Positions 6,837-15,641 of a stretch of DNA of 64,000 nucleotides are shown here, in pieces. This DNA comes from WTFY01 sp965203725 (GTDB lineage: Bacteria; Pseudomonadota; Gammaproteobacteria; UBA4575). Position 1 is the first letter of the stretch, and each line of letters begins with the position of its first letter. A program made the position numbers and the translations under genes. Under the pieces are notes generated by a model, which worked only from the letters and a program-made list of their open reading frames with translations, searched no databases and was not told the origin of the DNA. Location of the stretch: NCBI GenBank assembly GCA_965203725.1, contig CBDBDH010000002.1:682001-746000 (forward strand), in the 5' to 3' direction.

Positions 6837-9689
6837 TCAGGCGGAACGTTCTTCCTGGATGGCCTTGAGGTTCAGGAAGGGGCTCAGGTACTGACCCGTA
6901 AAGGACTGCTTGGAAAGGGCAACGTCTTCGGGGGTCCCAGTGGCGACGACTTGTCCGCCCCGGTCGCCTCCCTCGGGCCCCAGGTCGATGATCCAGTCAG
7001 CGGTCTTGATGACATCGAGGTTGTGCTCGATGACGATGACGGTGTTGCCCTGGTCGCGCAGGTAGTGCAGCACTCTCAGCAGTTGTTCGACATCGTGGAA
7101 ATGAAGGCCCGTGGTGGGCTCATCCAGGATGTAGAGCGTCTTTCCGGTGCTGCGCTTGGATAATTCGCGAGACAGCTTCACGCGCTGGGCCTCCCCGCCT
7201 GACAGCGTCGTGGCGCTCTGGCCCAGGGTGACGTAGGACAGCCCGACGTCCATGAGCGTCTGCAGCCTGCGCCTGATCACGGGGATCGCCTCGAAAAAGT
7301 CGAACGCCGTCTCCACGGTCATTTGCAGCACCTGGTGGATGTTCTTGCCCTTGTAGCGTATTTCCAGGGTTTCGCGGTTGTAACGCTTCCCTTGGCACAC
7401 TTCGCACGGCACGTAGACGTCCGGCAGGAAATGCATTTCCACCCGGATGACCCCGTCGCCCCTGCAGGCCTCGCAGCGTCCCCCCTTGACGTTGAAACTG
7501 AAGCGCCCCGGCGTGTACCCGCGCGAGCGGGACTCGGGGATGTTGGAAAACAGTTCGCGGATCGGGGTGAACAGGCCGGTGTAGGTTGCGGGGTTGGAGC
7601 GCGGCGTGCGCCCGATCGGGTTCTGGTCGATATCCACGACCTTGTCGATCTGTTCCAGCCCGGTAATTTCCCTGCAGGGTGCCGGGGGGGTGCCGGAGCT
7701 GTGCAGGTAGCGCATGCAGTACCGGTACAGGGTGTCGTTCACCAGGGTGGATTTTCCCGAGCCGGACACGCCGGTGACCACCGTCATCAGCCCCAGCGGG
7801 ATGTTCACGGAGATGTTCTGCAGGTTGTTTCCGCGCGCCTTGACGATGCGCAGGGCCTTGCTTCGCTGGTGGGGGAGGCGGATGTGCGGGACGGGAATCG
7901 CGCGCTTGCCGGACAGGTACTGCCCCGTCAGGGAAGCTGCATTCTTCTCGATCTGCTGTGGCGTTCCCTGGGCCACCACCCGCCCGCCGTGAACGCCAGC
8001 GCCCGGGCCCATGTCGAGCACGTGGTCGGCACTCCGTATGGCCTCTTCATCGTGTTCCACCACGATCACGGTGTTGCCGAGATCGCGCAGTGAGTCCAGG
8101 GTTGCGATCAGGCGCTTGTTGTCACGCTGGTGCAGCCCGATCGAGGGCTCATCGAGGATGTACATCACGCCCACCAGGCCCGAGCCGATCTGGCTGGCCA
8201 GGCGGATTCGTTGCAGTTCGCCGCCGGACAGGGTTTCCGCGGTGCGGTCCAGGGCCAGGTAGTCCAGCCCGACGTTGACCAGGAACTTGAGCCGTTCACC
8301 GATCTCGTCGATGATCTTTTCTCCGACGGCGACCAGGTGGCCAGTGAGCTTGAGTCCCTCGAAAAAACCCAGCGCCTGCTCCGTGGACCAGGAGGTGATG
8401 CTCGGTAGGTTCTGGTTGTTGATGAACACGTGGCTTGCCTCGGTGTTGAGCCGGGTCCCGCCGCAGGCCTGGCAGACCTGCGTGGTCAGGTACTTGCTGA
8501 GTTCCTCGCGTACCGCACTCGATGCGGTTTCATTGAAGCGGCGTTCCATGTTCGGGATGATGCCCTCGAAGGCGTGCTTTCGCTGGTAGCTGCGGTTCTT
8601 TTCGCTCGTGTACCTGAACAGGATTTCCTCGTCCTCGCTGCCGTACAGGATGATGTCATGGACCTCATCGTCGAGCGTGTGCCAGGGCGCCTCGATGTCA
8701 AACTGGTAATGCTTGGCGAGCGAACGGATCAGGTTGAAGTAGTACGGGTTTCGCCGATCCCAGCCGCGAATCGCCCCGCCCGCGAGGCTCAGATGGTCGC
8801 TGATGACCACCAGTTCAGGGTCGAAGAATTCCTCGATGCCCAGGCCGTCGCAGGCGGGACATGCGCCGGCCGGGTTGTTGAAGGAAAACAGGCGCGGTTC
8901 AAGCTCGTTTAGGCTGTAGCCGCATTTCGGGCAGGCGAATTTCGCGGAGAACACCAGTCCCTCTTCCTCTGGGTCGTCCATGGACTGGATGATGGCGATG
9001 TTGTCGGCGAGCTTCAGTGCCGTCTCGAAGGATTCCGCCAGGCGAAGGCGCATTCCCGGGCGGACCTTGAAGCGGTCGACAATCACCTCGATCGTGTGCT
9101 TGTGTCTCAGGCTGAGCCTGGGAGGTGCATCCAGCTCATAGATCTCCTTGTCGATGCGCGCACGGATGAAGCCCTGTGCACGCAGCTTGGCCAGCACCTG
9201 CTGGTGTTCCCCCTTGCGGTTTTGCACCATCGGGGCGAGCAGCATCAGTTTCTTGCCGTCTTCCAGCGACAGGACCTTGTCCACCATCTGGCTGATCGTT
9301 TGCGTATGCAGGTCGATATGGTGTGTCGGGCAGCGCGGTGTGCCGGCGCGTGCGAATAGCAGGCGAAGGTAATCGTAGATCTCGGTGATGGTGCCCACGG
9401 TCGAGCGCGGGTTGTGAGCGCTGGCTTTCTGTTCGATCGAGATCGCGGGGGACAGGCCGTCGATGGAATCCACGTCCGGTTTCTCGAGGCGTGCCAGGAA
9501 CTGGCGCGCATAGGCCGACAGGGACTCGACATACCGGCGCTGGCCTTCCGCAAAAATCGTATCGAACGCCAGCGAGGATTTTCCCGAGCCGGACAGGCCC
9601 GTGATCACGATCAGCCGGTCCCTGGGAAGGTCCAGGTCGATGTCCTGAAGGTTGTGCGTGCGTGCGCCCCGCACCGTGATTTGTTTCAT
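6837..9689 (-). CDS. uvrA: Excinuclease ABC subunit A
   Basis: 950 codons from ATG at 9689 (MKQITVRGARTHNLQ); an open extension to 9857 lacks family similarity and was not used. UvrA scans DNA for bulky damage and loads UvrB. It is an ABC ATPase with two nucleotide sites: the first Walker A is GLSGSGKSS at 31-39, a second GVSGSGKST occurs later, and both signature motifs (LSGGE) are present. Two zinc modules appear, CPKCGY...CPACDG and CEACRG...CEVCQG. It is divergent from ssb, as in many gammaproteobacteria. No LexA-type box was recognised between the two genes. Confidence 0.98.
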   Translation of the reverse strand: MKQITVRGARTHNLQDIDLDLPRDRLIVITGLSGSGKSSLAFDTIFAEGQRRYVESLSAYARQFLARLEKPDVDSIDGLSPAISIEQKASAHNPRSTVGTITEIYDYLRLLFARAGTPRCPTHHIDLHTQTISQMVDKVLSLEDGKKLMLLAPMVQNRKGEHQQVLAKLRAQGFIRARIDKEIYELDAPPRLSLRHKHTIEVIVDRFKVRPGMRLRLAESFETALKLADNIAIIQSMDDPEEEGLVFSAKFACPKCGYSLNELEPRLFSFNNPAGACPACDGLGIEEFFDPELVVISDHLSLAGGAIRGWDRRNPYYFNLIRSLAKHYQFDIEAPWHTLDDEVHDIILYGSEDEEILFRYTSEKNRSYQRKHAFEGIIPNMERRFNETASSAVREELSKYLTTQVCQACGGTRLNTEASHVFINNQNLPSITSWSTEQALGFFEGLKLTGHLVAVGEKIIDEIGERLKFLVNVGLDYLALDRTAETLSGGELQRIRLASQIGSGLVGVMYILDEPSIGLHQRDNKRLIATLDSLRDLGNTVIVVEHDEEAIRSADHVLDMGPGAGVHGGRVVAQGTPQQIEKNAASLTGQYLSGKRAIPVPHIRLPHQRSKALRIVKARGNNLQNISVNIPLGLMTVVTGVSGSGKSTLVNDTLYRYCMRYLHSSGTPPAPCREITGLEQIDKVVDIDQNPIGRTPRSNPATYTGLFTPIRELFSNIPESRSRGYTPGRFSFNVKGGRCEACRGDGVIRVEMHFLPDVYVPCEVCQGKRYNRETLEIRYKGKNIHQVLQMTVETAFDFFEAIPVIRRRLQTLMDVGLSYVTLGQSATTLSGGEAQRVKLSRELSKRSTGKTLYILDEPTTGLHFHDVEQLLRVLHYLRDQGNTVIVIEHNLDVIKTADWIIDLGPEGGDRGGQVVATGTPEDVALSKQSFTGQYLSPFLNLKAIQEERSA

Positions 9690-9718
9690 GGGTTCACTTT
9701 TGCTTGAGCCAATAGACA

Positions 9719-9724
9719 AGTATA
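9719..9724 (-). promoter_or_regulatory. possible -10 element for uvrA
   Basis: On the minus strand the hexamer TATACT lies about 30 bases before the uvrA ATG in the uvrA-ssb intergenic region. The matching -35 is poor (TTGGCA only at about 20 bases), so this is a weak inference. Confidence 0.3.
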
Positions 9725-9860
9725 CGTCTTTCGCTGCCCGCGGTGCCAAGCCCGGCCCTTTGCAAATTGCCGTGCCCGGGAGGCGGGGCCCGATGCAATT
9801 CGTGTTTTCTGTCGCATAATTCCGTAAAATGACTCGATACCTACAAAGAAGGGACAATTA

Positions 9861-10301
9861 ATGGCAAGAGGCATCAACAAAGCGATACTGATCGGTCACC
9901 TTGGACAGGACCCCGAGGTGAAATACATGCCCAGCGGCAAGGCGGTATGCAATATCAGCGTGGCCACGACAGACTCCTGGAACGACAGGAATTCCGGGGA
10001 GAAGGTCGAGAAGACCGAGTGGCACCGCGTGGTACTGTTTCAGCGGCTGGCAGAAATTGCCGGCGAATACCTGAGAAAAGGCTCGCAGGTCTACGTGGAA
10101 GGGCGGCTGCAGACGCGCAAGTGGCAGGACCAGAGCGGCAACGACCGTTACTCGACCGAAATCGTCGCCAACAACATGCAGATGCTGGGCGGAAAAGGAA
10201 GTTCAACCTCGATGCAGGACGGGCCTCCGTCGGGCATGGAGCCTGCGCAAACCGCTCCGAGCTCTTCCTCTGACGATTTTGACGACGACATCCCTTTCTG
10301 A
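9861..10301 (+). CDS. ssb: Single-stranded DNA-binding protein
   Basis: 146 codons. The OB-fold domain covers about residues 1-110 (GHLGQDPEVKYMPSGKAV, WHRVVLFQRLAEIAGEYLRKGSQVYVEGRLQTRKW). A short flexible linker follows and the protein ends DDDIPF, the acidic tip that recruits RecO, RecG, PriA and other repair partners. An AAGAAGGG RBS precedes the ATG. Divergent from uvrA. Confidence 0.98.
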   Translation: MARGINKAILIGHLGQDPEVKYMPSGKAVCNISVATTDSWNDRNSGEKVEKTEWHRVVLFQRLAEIAGEYLRKGSQVYVEGRLQTRKWQDQSGNDRYSTEIVANNMQMLGGKGSSTSMQDGPPSGMEPAQTAPSSSSDDFDDDIPF

Positions 10302-10415
10302 CGTATTGTCCCTTGCTCCGAAAAAAGGCCATGTCCGGAACTCCCCCGGTTCGATGCACCATGCGCAACAATGCTGCGCTGCGGCTCTGATGGTGTAGAA
10401 ACCAGGATCGATTCG

Positions 10416-11750
10416 ATGTCTAGGAAAGTATTCGTCAAAACCCAGGGCTGCCAGATGAACGAATATGATTCGTCCAGGATGCTGGATGTCCTGCACGATT
10501 CGCATGGCTACGAGTTGGCCGCCGATGTCTCGCAGGCCGACGTCCTGTTGCTGAACACCTGCTCCATCCGCGAGAAGGCGCAGGAAAAGGTATTTTCCCA
10601 GCTTGGCCAGTGGCTGCCCCTAAAAGACAAAAATCCGAATCTCCTGATCGGCGTGGGCGGTTGTGTCGCGAGCCAGGAAGGGGATGCGCTGGCTGCACGT
10701 GCACGACATGTCGATGTCGTGTTCGGTCCACAGACGCTGCACCGCTTGCCGGACCTGCTGGAGCAGGCGGAAAAAGAAAAGAAGACCGTGGTGGATATCA
10801 CCTTTCCGGAGATGGAAAAATTCGATCGTCTGCCCGAGCCGCAACACAAGGGGCCCACGGCGTTCGTTTCGATCATGGAAGGCTGCAGCAAGTACTGCAC
10901 CTACTGCGTCGTGCCCTATACCCGGGGCGAGGAATTCAGCCGCCCGCTGCAGGACGTGCTGGACGAGATCCGCACGCTGGCCCGCAAGGGGGCCCGGGAA
11001 GTCACCCTGCTGGGGCAGAACGTCAACGGCTACCGGGGGCTGGACGAGAACGGGGACGTGGTCGACTTCTCCTTGCTGCTCTACTACGTGAGCAGTCTGC
11101 AAGGCATCAGGCGGATTCGTTACACAAGCTCGCATCCCATTGAATTCTCGGACAATCTGATCGACGCCTACGCCGAGATCCCGGAGTTGGTGAACCACGT
11201 GCACCTGCCGGTGCAAAGCGGCTCGGACCGGGTCCTGGCCGCCATGAAGCGCGGCTACACGGCCCTGGAGTACCGCTCCATCATCCGCAAACTGCGAAAG
11301 CACCGCCCGGACATCAGCATCTCCTCGGATTTCATCGTCGGCTTCCCCGGGGAATCCGAGCAGGATTTCGAGTGCACCCTGGGGCTGGTGGAAGAGGTCG
11401 GGTTCGACCAGTCCTACAGCTTCATCTACAGCCGCAGGCCCGGCACCCCCGCCGCCTCGCTGGAAGACGACGTCCCTATGGATGTGAAAAAACGCAGGCT
11501 GCAGTGCCTGCAGAATGCGATCAGTTCCAAGGCCATGGCCTACTCGAACGCCATGCTGGGCCAAGAGCAGACCGTCCTGGTCGAGGGGGTTTCGAAGAAA
11601 TCGAAGCTCGAGTATTGCGGGCGCACCGAGAACAACCGCGTCGTCAATTTCGCCGCCCCGGAACCGGTCATCGGGAAGTTCGTGCGCGTCGGGATCACGG
11701 ACGCATTTCCTAATTCATTGCGGGGCATTTATCATGAAACCCTGTCATAG
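10416..11750 (+). CDS. miaB: tRNA-2-methylthio-N6-dimethylallyladenosine synthase
   Basis: 444 codons from the ATG at 10416 (MSRKVFVKTQGCQMN). MiaB adds a methylthio group to A37 of tRNAs reading U-starting codons. Three domains are visible: an N-terminal cluster domain with C12, C49 and C83; a radical-SAM domain with C157, C161 and C164; and a C-terminal TRAM domain. The upstream in-frame ATG at 10371 would add 15 atypical residues. It leads into ybeZ-ybeY-corC-lnt, the order known from E. coli. Confidence 0.97.
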   Translation: MSRKVFVKTQGCQMNEYDSSRMLDVLHDSHGYELAADVSQADVLLLNTCSIREKAQEKVFSQLGQWLPLKDKNPNLLIGVGGCVASQEGDALAARARHVDVVFGPQTLHRLPDLLEQAEKEKKTVVDITFPEMEKFDRLPEPQHKGPTAFVSIMEGCSKYCTYCVVPYTRGEEFSRPLQDVLDEIRTLARKGAREVTLLGQNVNGYRGLDENGDVVDFSLLLYYVSSLQGIRRIRYTSSHPIEFSDNLIDAYAEIPELVNHVHLPVQSGSDRVLAAMKRGYTALEYRSIIRKLRKHRPDISISSDFIVGFPGESEQDFECTLGLVEEVGFDQSYSFIYSRRPGTPAASLEDDVPMDVKKRRLQCLQNAISSKAMAYSNAMLGQEQTVLVEGVSKKSKLEYCGRTENNRVVNFAAPEPVIGKFVRVGITDAFPNSLRGIYHETLS

Positions 11751-11764
11751 AGGAAACTGAACTT

Positions 11765-12727
11765 TTGTCAACCGAAGTCTATTCCGTCAACATCCTCCTG
11801 GAACCTGCCGACAACCCGCGTCTTGCCAACCTATGCGGGCCGTTGAACGGGCACCTGCATCAACTCGAGAAACGACTGGGTGTGGAAATCACCAACCGCG
11901 GCAATGCCTTTTCCATCAGCGGCGAGGCCAAGGCCACCAACGCCGCCGTCGAGGTCCTGAAGGAACTGTACGACTCGACAGCGAGCCAGGTCCTGTCGTC
12001 CTCGGACATCCACCTGCACCTGCAGGAGTCCGAGCTCGCGAACATCGCGGAACAGAAGCTCAAGGCCGCGGCCCGCACGGTCTACACGAAGCGCAGCGTC
12101 ATCAAGCCGCGCGGTGCGAACCAGGAGCGTTACGTGCGCTACATCGAGGAGAATGACCTGGTGTTCGGCATCGGTCCGGCCGGCACGGGAAAAACCTACC
12201 TGGCCGTGGCCTGTGCGGTGGCCGCCCTCGAACATGACCGGACCCGCAAACTGGTGCTGGTGAGACCGGCGGTGGAAGCCGGCGAGCGCCTGGGATTTTT
12301 GCCGGGCGACCTGGCGCAGAAAATCGACCCGTACCTGCGGCCCATGTACGATGCGCTGTATGAAATGATGGGCTATGAGCGGGTCAGCAAGCTGATCGAC
12401 CGCAACGTGATCGAAATCGCCCCGCTGGCCTACATGCGCGGGCGCACCCTGAACGATGCCTACATCATCCTGGACGAGGCGCAGAACACGACCATCGAGC
12501 AGATGAAGATGTTCCTGACGCGCATCGGCTTCGGCTCCAAGGCGATCGTCACGGGCGACATCACGCAGATTGACCTGCCGAGCATCAAGGAGTCCGGCCT
12601 GAAGCATGCAAAACGCATCCTGGGAGACACCGAAGGCGTGTCTTTTTGCCATTTCGATGCCCGCGACATCGTGCGCCACCCGCTGGTCAAGAAAATCATC
12701 CGGGCCTATGACGACGATTCGGACTGA
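11765..12727 (+). CDS. ybeZ: PhoH-like ATPase YbeZ
   Basis: 320 codons. A TTG start at 11765 is chosen because AGAGGAAA lies eight to nine bases upstream and the first residues (STEVYSVNILLEPADNPRL) match the family's N-terminus. A KH-like N-terminal part is followed by a P-loop ATPase with Walker A GPAGTGKT (137-144) and Walker B DEAQ (237-240). YbeZ partners YbeY in rRNA maturation; here ybeY follows by seven bases. Confidence 0.94.
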   Translation: MSTEVYSVNILLEPADNPRLANLCGPLNGHLHQLEKRLGVEITNRGNAFSISGEAKATNAAVEVLKELYDSTASQVLSSSDIHLHLQESELANIAEQKLKAAARTVYTKRSVIKPRGANQERYVRYIEENDLVFGIGPAGTGKTYLAVACAVAALEHDRTRKLVLVRPAVEAGERLGFLPGDLAQKIDPYLRPMYDALYEMMGYERVSKLIDRNVIEIAPLAYMRGRTLNDAYIILDEAQNTTIEQMKMFLTRIGFGSKAIVTGDITQIDLPSIKESGLKHAKRILGDTEGVSFCHFDARDIVRHPLVKKIIRAYDDDSD

Positions 12728-12734
12728 CTGATCC

Positions 12735-13187
12735 TTGCCGGGCGTGGCCATTCATCTAGACGTACAGATCGCAAGCCGCGATCGCAGCATACCCGCCGAG
12801 TCGGATTTCAGGAGATGGGCGGCGGCGATCCGCTCGCAGGATGCCGATGCCACGGCCTGCCTGCGCATCGTGGACGAGGAAGAGGCGCGGGCCTTGAACC
12901 ACCGCTATCGCAAGGTGGACAAGGCCACCAATGTGCTGTCTTTTCCGGCTTCACCGCCCAGGGAGACGGGCCTGCAGTTTCTTGGCGACGTCGTCATTTG
13001 TGCGCCGGTGGTGGCGGATGAGGCCGCCCGGCAGGGCAAGCAGGCCCATGCCCATTGGGCCCACCTGCTGGTCCATGGTATTTTGCACCTGCAGGGCTAT
13101 GTCCACGAGGAGGATGACGGGGCCAGGGAGATGGAAGCACTGGAGGTTTCGATATTGTCTCAACTGGGGATGGAGAACCCCTACTGA
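12735..13187 (+). CDS. ybeY: Endoribonuclease YbeY
   Basis: 150 codons with a TTG start at 12735; a GTG at 12744 is an alternative. YbeY is a zinc-dependent RNase for 16S rRNA 3' maturation and ribosome quality control. The metal site is H114, H118 and H124 in HGILHLQGYVH. The usual motif ends GYDH, so residue 123 is Val in place of Asp. The conserved arginine region (HRYRKVDKATNVLSFP) is intact. Third gene of the miaB-ybeZ-ybeY-corC-lnt run. Confidence 0.94.
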   Translation: MPGVAIHLDVQIASRDRSIPAESDFRRWAAAIRSQDADATACLRIVDEEEARALNHRYRKVDKATNVLSFPASPPRETGLQFLGDVVICAPVVADEAARQGKQAHAHWAHLLVHGILHLQGYVHEEDDGAREMEALEVSILSQLGMENPY

Positions 13188-13193
13188 ACCGCT

Positions 13194-14042
13194 ATGTCAG
13201 ACACGAGCATCACAACCCCGCGGCGATTCAATTTTTCCGGTTTTCTCAAAAAGCGTTTTGAGAAAACACCGGCGGACCGTGCAGAGATCATCCAGCTGCT
13301 GCACCGCTCCAGGAGCAGCGGCATCATCGACAGCGACATGCTCGAGATGATCGAGGGTGCTATCCAGGTATCCGAGATTCAGGTGAAGAACATCATGATC
13401 CCACGCTCGCAAATGGTCGTGGTGCGCGGCGGCAGCAGCCTGCAGGACATGCTGCCCACCATCATCGACTCGGCGCACTCCCGCTTCCCGGTGGTGGGCG
13501 ACAGCCGCGACGAGGTGCTGGGGATCTTGCTGGCCAAGGACCTGTTGCGTTACGTCATGGATGGCCGCCAAGGCCATTTCAGCCTGGAGGACGTATTGCG
13601 CCCCGCGGTCGTGGTGCCTGAAAGCAAGCGGGTGAACACGCTGCTCAACGAGTTCAAGGATGGCCGCAACCACATGGCCATCGTCGTCGACGAGTACAGC
13701 GGGGTTTCGGGGCTGGTGACGATCGAGGACGTGCTGGAACAGATCGTCGGCGACATCACCGACGAACACGATGCGGCCGAGGACCGCTATATCGTCGAGC
13801 ACTCCCCGGGGCAGTATGGCGTGAAGGCCCTGACGCCGATCGAGGAATTCAACGAGTTCTTTTCCACCCAGTACAGCGACACGGATTTCGAGACGTTCGG
13901 AGGCCTGGTGTTGAGCAAGTTCGGTCACTTGCCCAAGAAGGGCGAGAAAATAACATTTGATCGCTTTACCGTGGAAGTCCTGCGTTCTGACCGCAGGAGG
14001 CTTCATCTCCTCAATGTCTCGGACGCCCCGGAGCGCACCTGA
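13194..14042 (+). CDS. corC: CorC/HlyC family CBS-domain protein
   Basis: 282 codons. The protein has two CBS domains (about 65-185: IMIPRSQMVVVRGG..., LLNEFKDGRNHMAIVVDEYSGVSGLVTIEDVLEQIVGDI) and a C-terminal CorC_HlyC domain (about 200-282). Family members affect magnesium and cobalt efflux and bind adenine nucleotides through the CBS pair. No membrane segments are seen, as in CorC/YbeX itself. It lies between ybeY and lnt, as in E. coli. Confidence 0.93.
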   Translation: MSDTSITTPRRFNFSGFLKKRFEKTPADRAEIIQLLHRSRSSGIIDSDMLEMIEGAIQVSEIQVKNIMIPRSQMVVVRGGSSLQDMLPTIIDSAHSRFPVVGDSRDEVLGILLAKDLLRYVMDGRQGHFSLEDVLRPAVVVPESKRVNTLLNEFKDGRNHMAIVVDEYSGVSGLVTIEDVLEQIVGDITDEHDAAEDRYIVEHSPGQYGVKALTPIEEFNEFFSTQYSDTDFETFGGLVLSKFGHLPKKGEKITFDRFTVEVLRSDRRRLHLLNVSDAPERT

Positions 14043-14099
14043 TCCCCTCGGCGCACGCCGCTGCCAGGCGGGGCGGCTAGCCGAGTTCCCCTGATCGAC

Positions 14100-15608
14100 A
14101 TGCCCAAACTTCCCTGTCCAGTGGTGGTGCTGATCATGGCGGGTGCCGGAGCCCTGCTGGTGTTGGCGTTCGCACCGTTCTCCTGGTGGGGGTTGACGCT
14201 GGTCTGTCCGGCCCTCCTGTACGCATTCATCCTTCATCGCCCCGGCAAAGAAGCGTTTTTCCTCGGCTACGTGTTCGGGCTGTTTTTTTTCGGATTCGGC
14301 GTCTCCTGGGTGTACAACAGTATCCACGAGTTCGGCCATGCGCCGGTGGTGCTCAGTGCCTTCCTGGTTGCACTGCTGGTGCTCTTCCTCGCGTTTTTTC
14401 CCGCACTGACCGCGGGCCTGTATTCCTGGCTGTGCCGTGAGCGTGATGCCGACCTCTGGGGGGTGCTCGCATTCGCCACCCTCTGGGTGTTGTCCGAATG
14501 GGTGCGCGGCTGGATGTTCACGGGCTTCCCCTGGCTTTTGATCGGGCACGCACATCATTCCAGCCCGCTCCACGCCATCCTGCCCGTGTTCGGCAGCTTC
14601 GGGGCCAGCTGGGCGGCCCTGCTGATCAGTGGTCTTCTCGCGGTGCTGCTGCTCGACTCGGGCCCCCAGAAACTGGGCAGCGCGGTCCTGCTGGCCTTGC
14701 TCACCGCGGCCTCGCTGGCGGCAGGCCAGATCAAGTGGACCACCCCGCAGAAGGAATCGCTCGACGTCGCCCTGGTCCAGGGCAACATCCCCCAGGAGAT
14801 CAAGTGGGACCGCGCCCAGAAGCGCCACATCCTGGACAAGTACCGCCAGCTCAGCGTGGCGCACCGGGATGCCGACATCATCATCTGGCCGGAAACCGCC
14901 ATCCCTGCCTACTATGCCTCGGTGAAGGATTCCTTCATCCCGGAACTGGAAAAAATTTCGGCCGCGGGCAATGTCGACTTCCTGGTCGGGCTGTTCACCA
15001 ATGATCCGGGCACCGACCGGACCTACAACTCGGTGATGACCCTGGGTGAGGAACAGACCTTTTATGCCAAGCGCCACCTGGTGCCCTTCGGGGAATACAT
15101 CCCGCTGCGCAATGTCGCCTCGTTTCTGGCCGACCACATCGTGCTTCCCATGTCCGACATGAGCAGCGGTGCAGGCCGGCCGCTGGTGCGCCTGAAAGGA
15201 CACTTCGTCGGCGCCTCCATCTGTTATGAAATCGTCTACGGGAATGAAGTGATCGAGGCCATGCCGGAGGCGAGGTTCCTGGTCAATGTCAGCAACGATG
15301 CCTGGTTCGGAGATTCCCTAGCCCCGCACCAGCACCTGGAAATCGCACGTTCCAGGGCGATCGAAACGGGTAGGTACCTGCTGCGTGCCACCAGCACGGG
15401 AATCTCGGCCGTGATTGATCCGCGCGGCGCCATCGTGGCGCAGGCCGCCCAGTTTGAGGAAGAGGTCGTGCGCGCGAAAATCAGGCCCTATACCGGGCTG
15501 ACCCCGTTCGCACGCTGGGGGGATTCGGCGATTATCGCCATCCTGACAGGTATTTTCCTTATAATCGGCCTGCATCGCTGGTATACGCTGCGATCAGTAA
15601 CGCATTAA
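14100..15608 (+). CDS. lnt: Apolipoprotein N-acyltransferase
   Basis: 502 codons. Lnt adds the third acyl chain to the N-terminal cysteine of lipoproteins in the inner membrane. About six hydrophobic segments (residues 8-215) are followed by a nitrilase-like periplasmic domain with the Glu-Lys-Cys triad E265 (WPETAIP), K324 (AKRHLVPFGEYIP) and C375 (GASICYE). A last hydrophobic helix lies near the C-terminus. Substrates in this window would include LptE and Pal. Confidence 0.96.
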   Translation: MPKLPCPVVVLIMAGAGALLVLAFAPFSWWGLTLVCPALLYAFILHRPGKEAFFLGYVFGLFFFGFGVSWVYNSIHEFGHAPVVLSAFLVALLVLFLAFFPALTAGLYSWLCRERDADLWGVLAFATLWVLSEWVRGWMFTGFPWLLIGHAHHSSPLHAILPVFGSFGASWAALLISGLLAVLLLDSGPQKLGSAVLLALLTAASLAAGQIKWTTPQKESLDVALVQGNIPQEIKWDRAQKRHILDKYRQLSVAHRDADIIIWPETAIPAYYASVKDSFIPELEKISAAGNVDFLVGLFTNDPGTDRTYNSVMTLGEEQTFYAKRHLVPFGEYIPLRNVASFLADHIVLPMSDMSSGAGRPLVRLKGHFVGASICYEIVYGNEVIEAMPEARFLVNVSNDAWFGDSLAPHQHLEIARSRAIETGRYLLRATSTGISAVIDPRGAIVAQAAQFEEEVVRAKIRPYTGLTPFARWGDSAIIAILTGIFLIIGLHRWYTLRSVTH

Positions 15609-15641
15609 CTTCAACGGCTCTCGATCGGATTTAACTCAATC

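Noticed and set aside
9690..9860. LexA operator between uvrA and ssb
   Set aside because: No sequence close to the CTGT-N8-ACAG consensus was found in this interval.
13197..15203. Long open frame on the minus strand opposite corC and lnt
   Set aside because: It mirrors two well-supported genes. The amino-acid content (His, Arg and Gln rich) is that of an antisense shadow.
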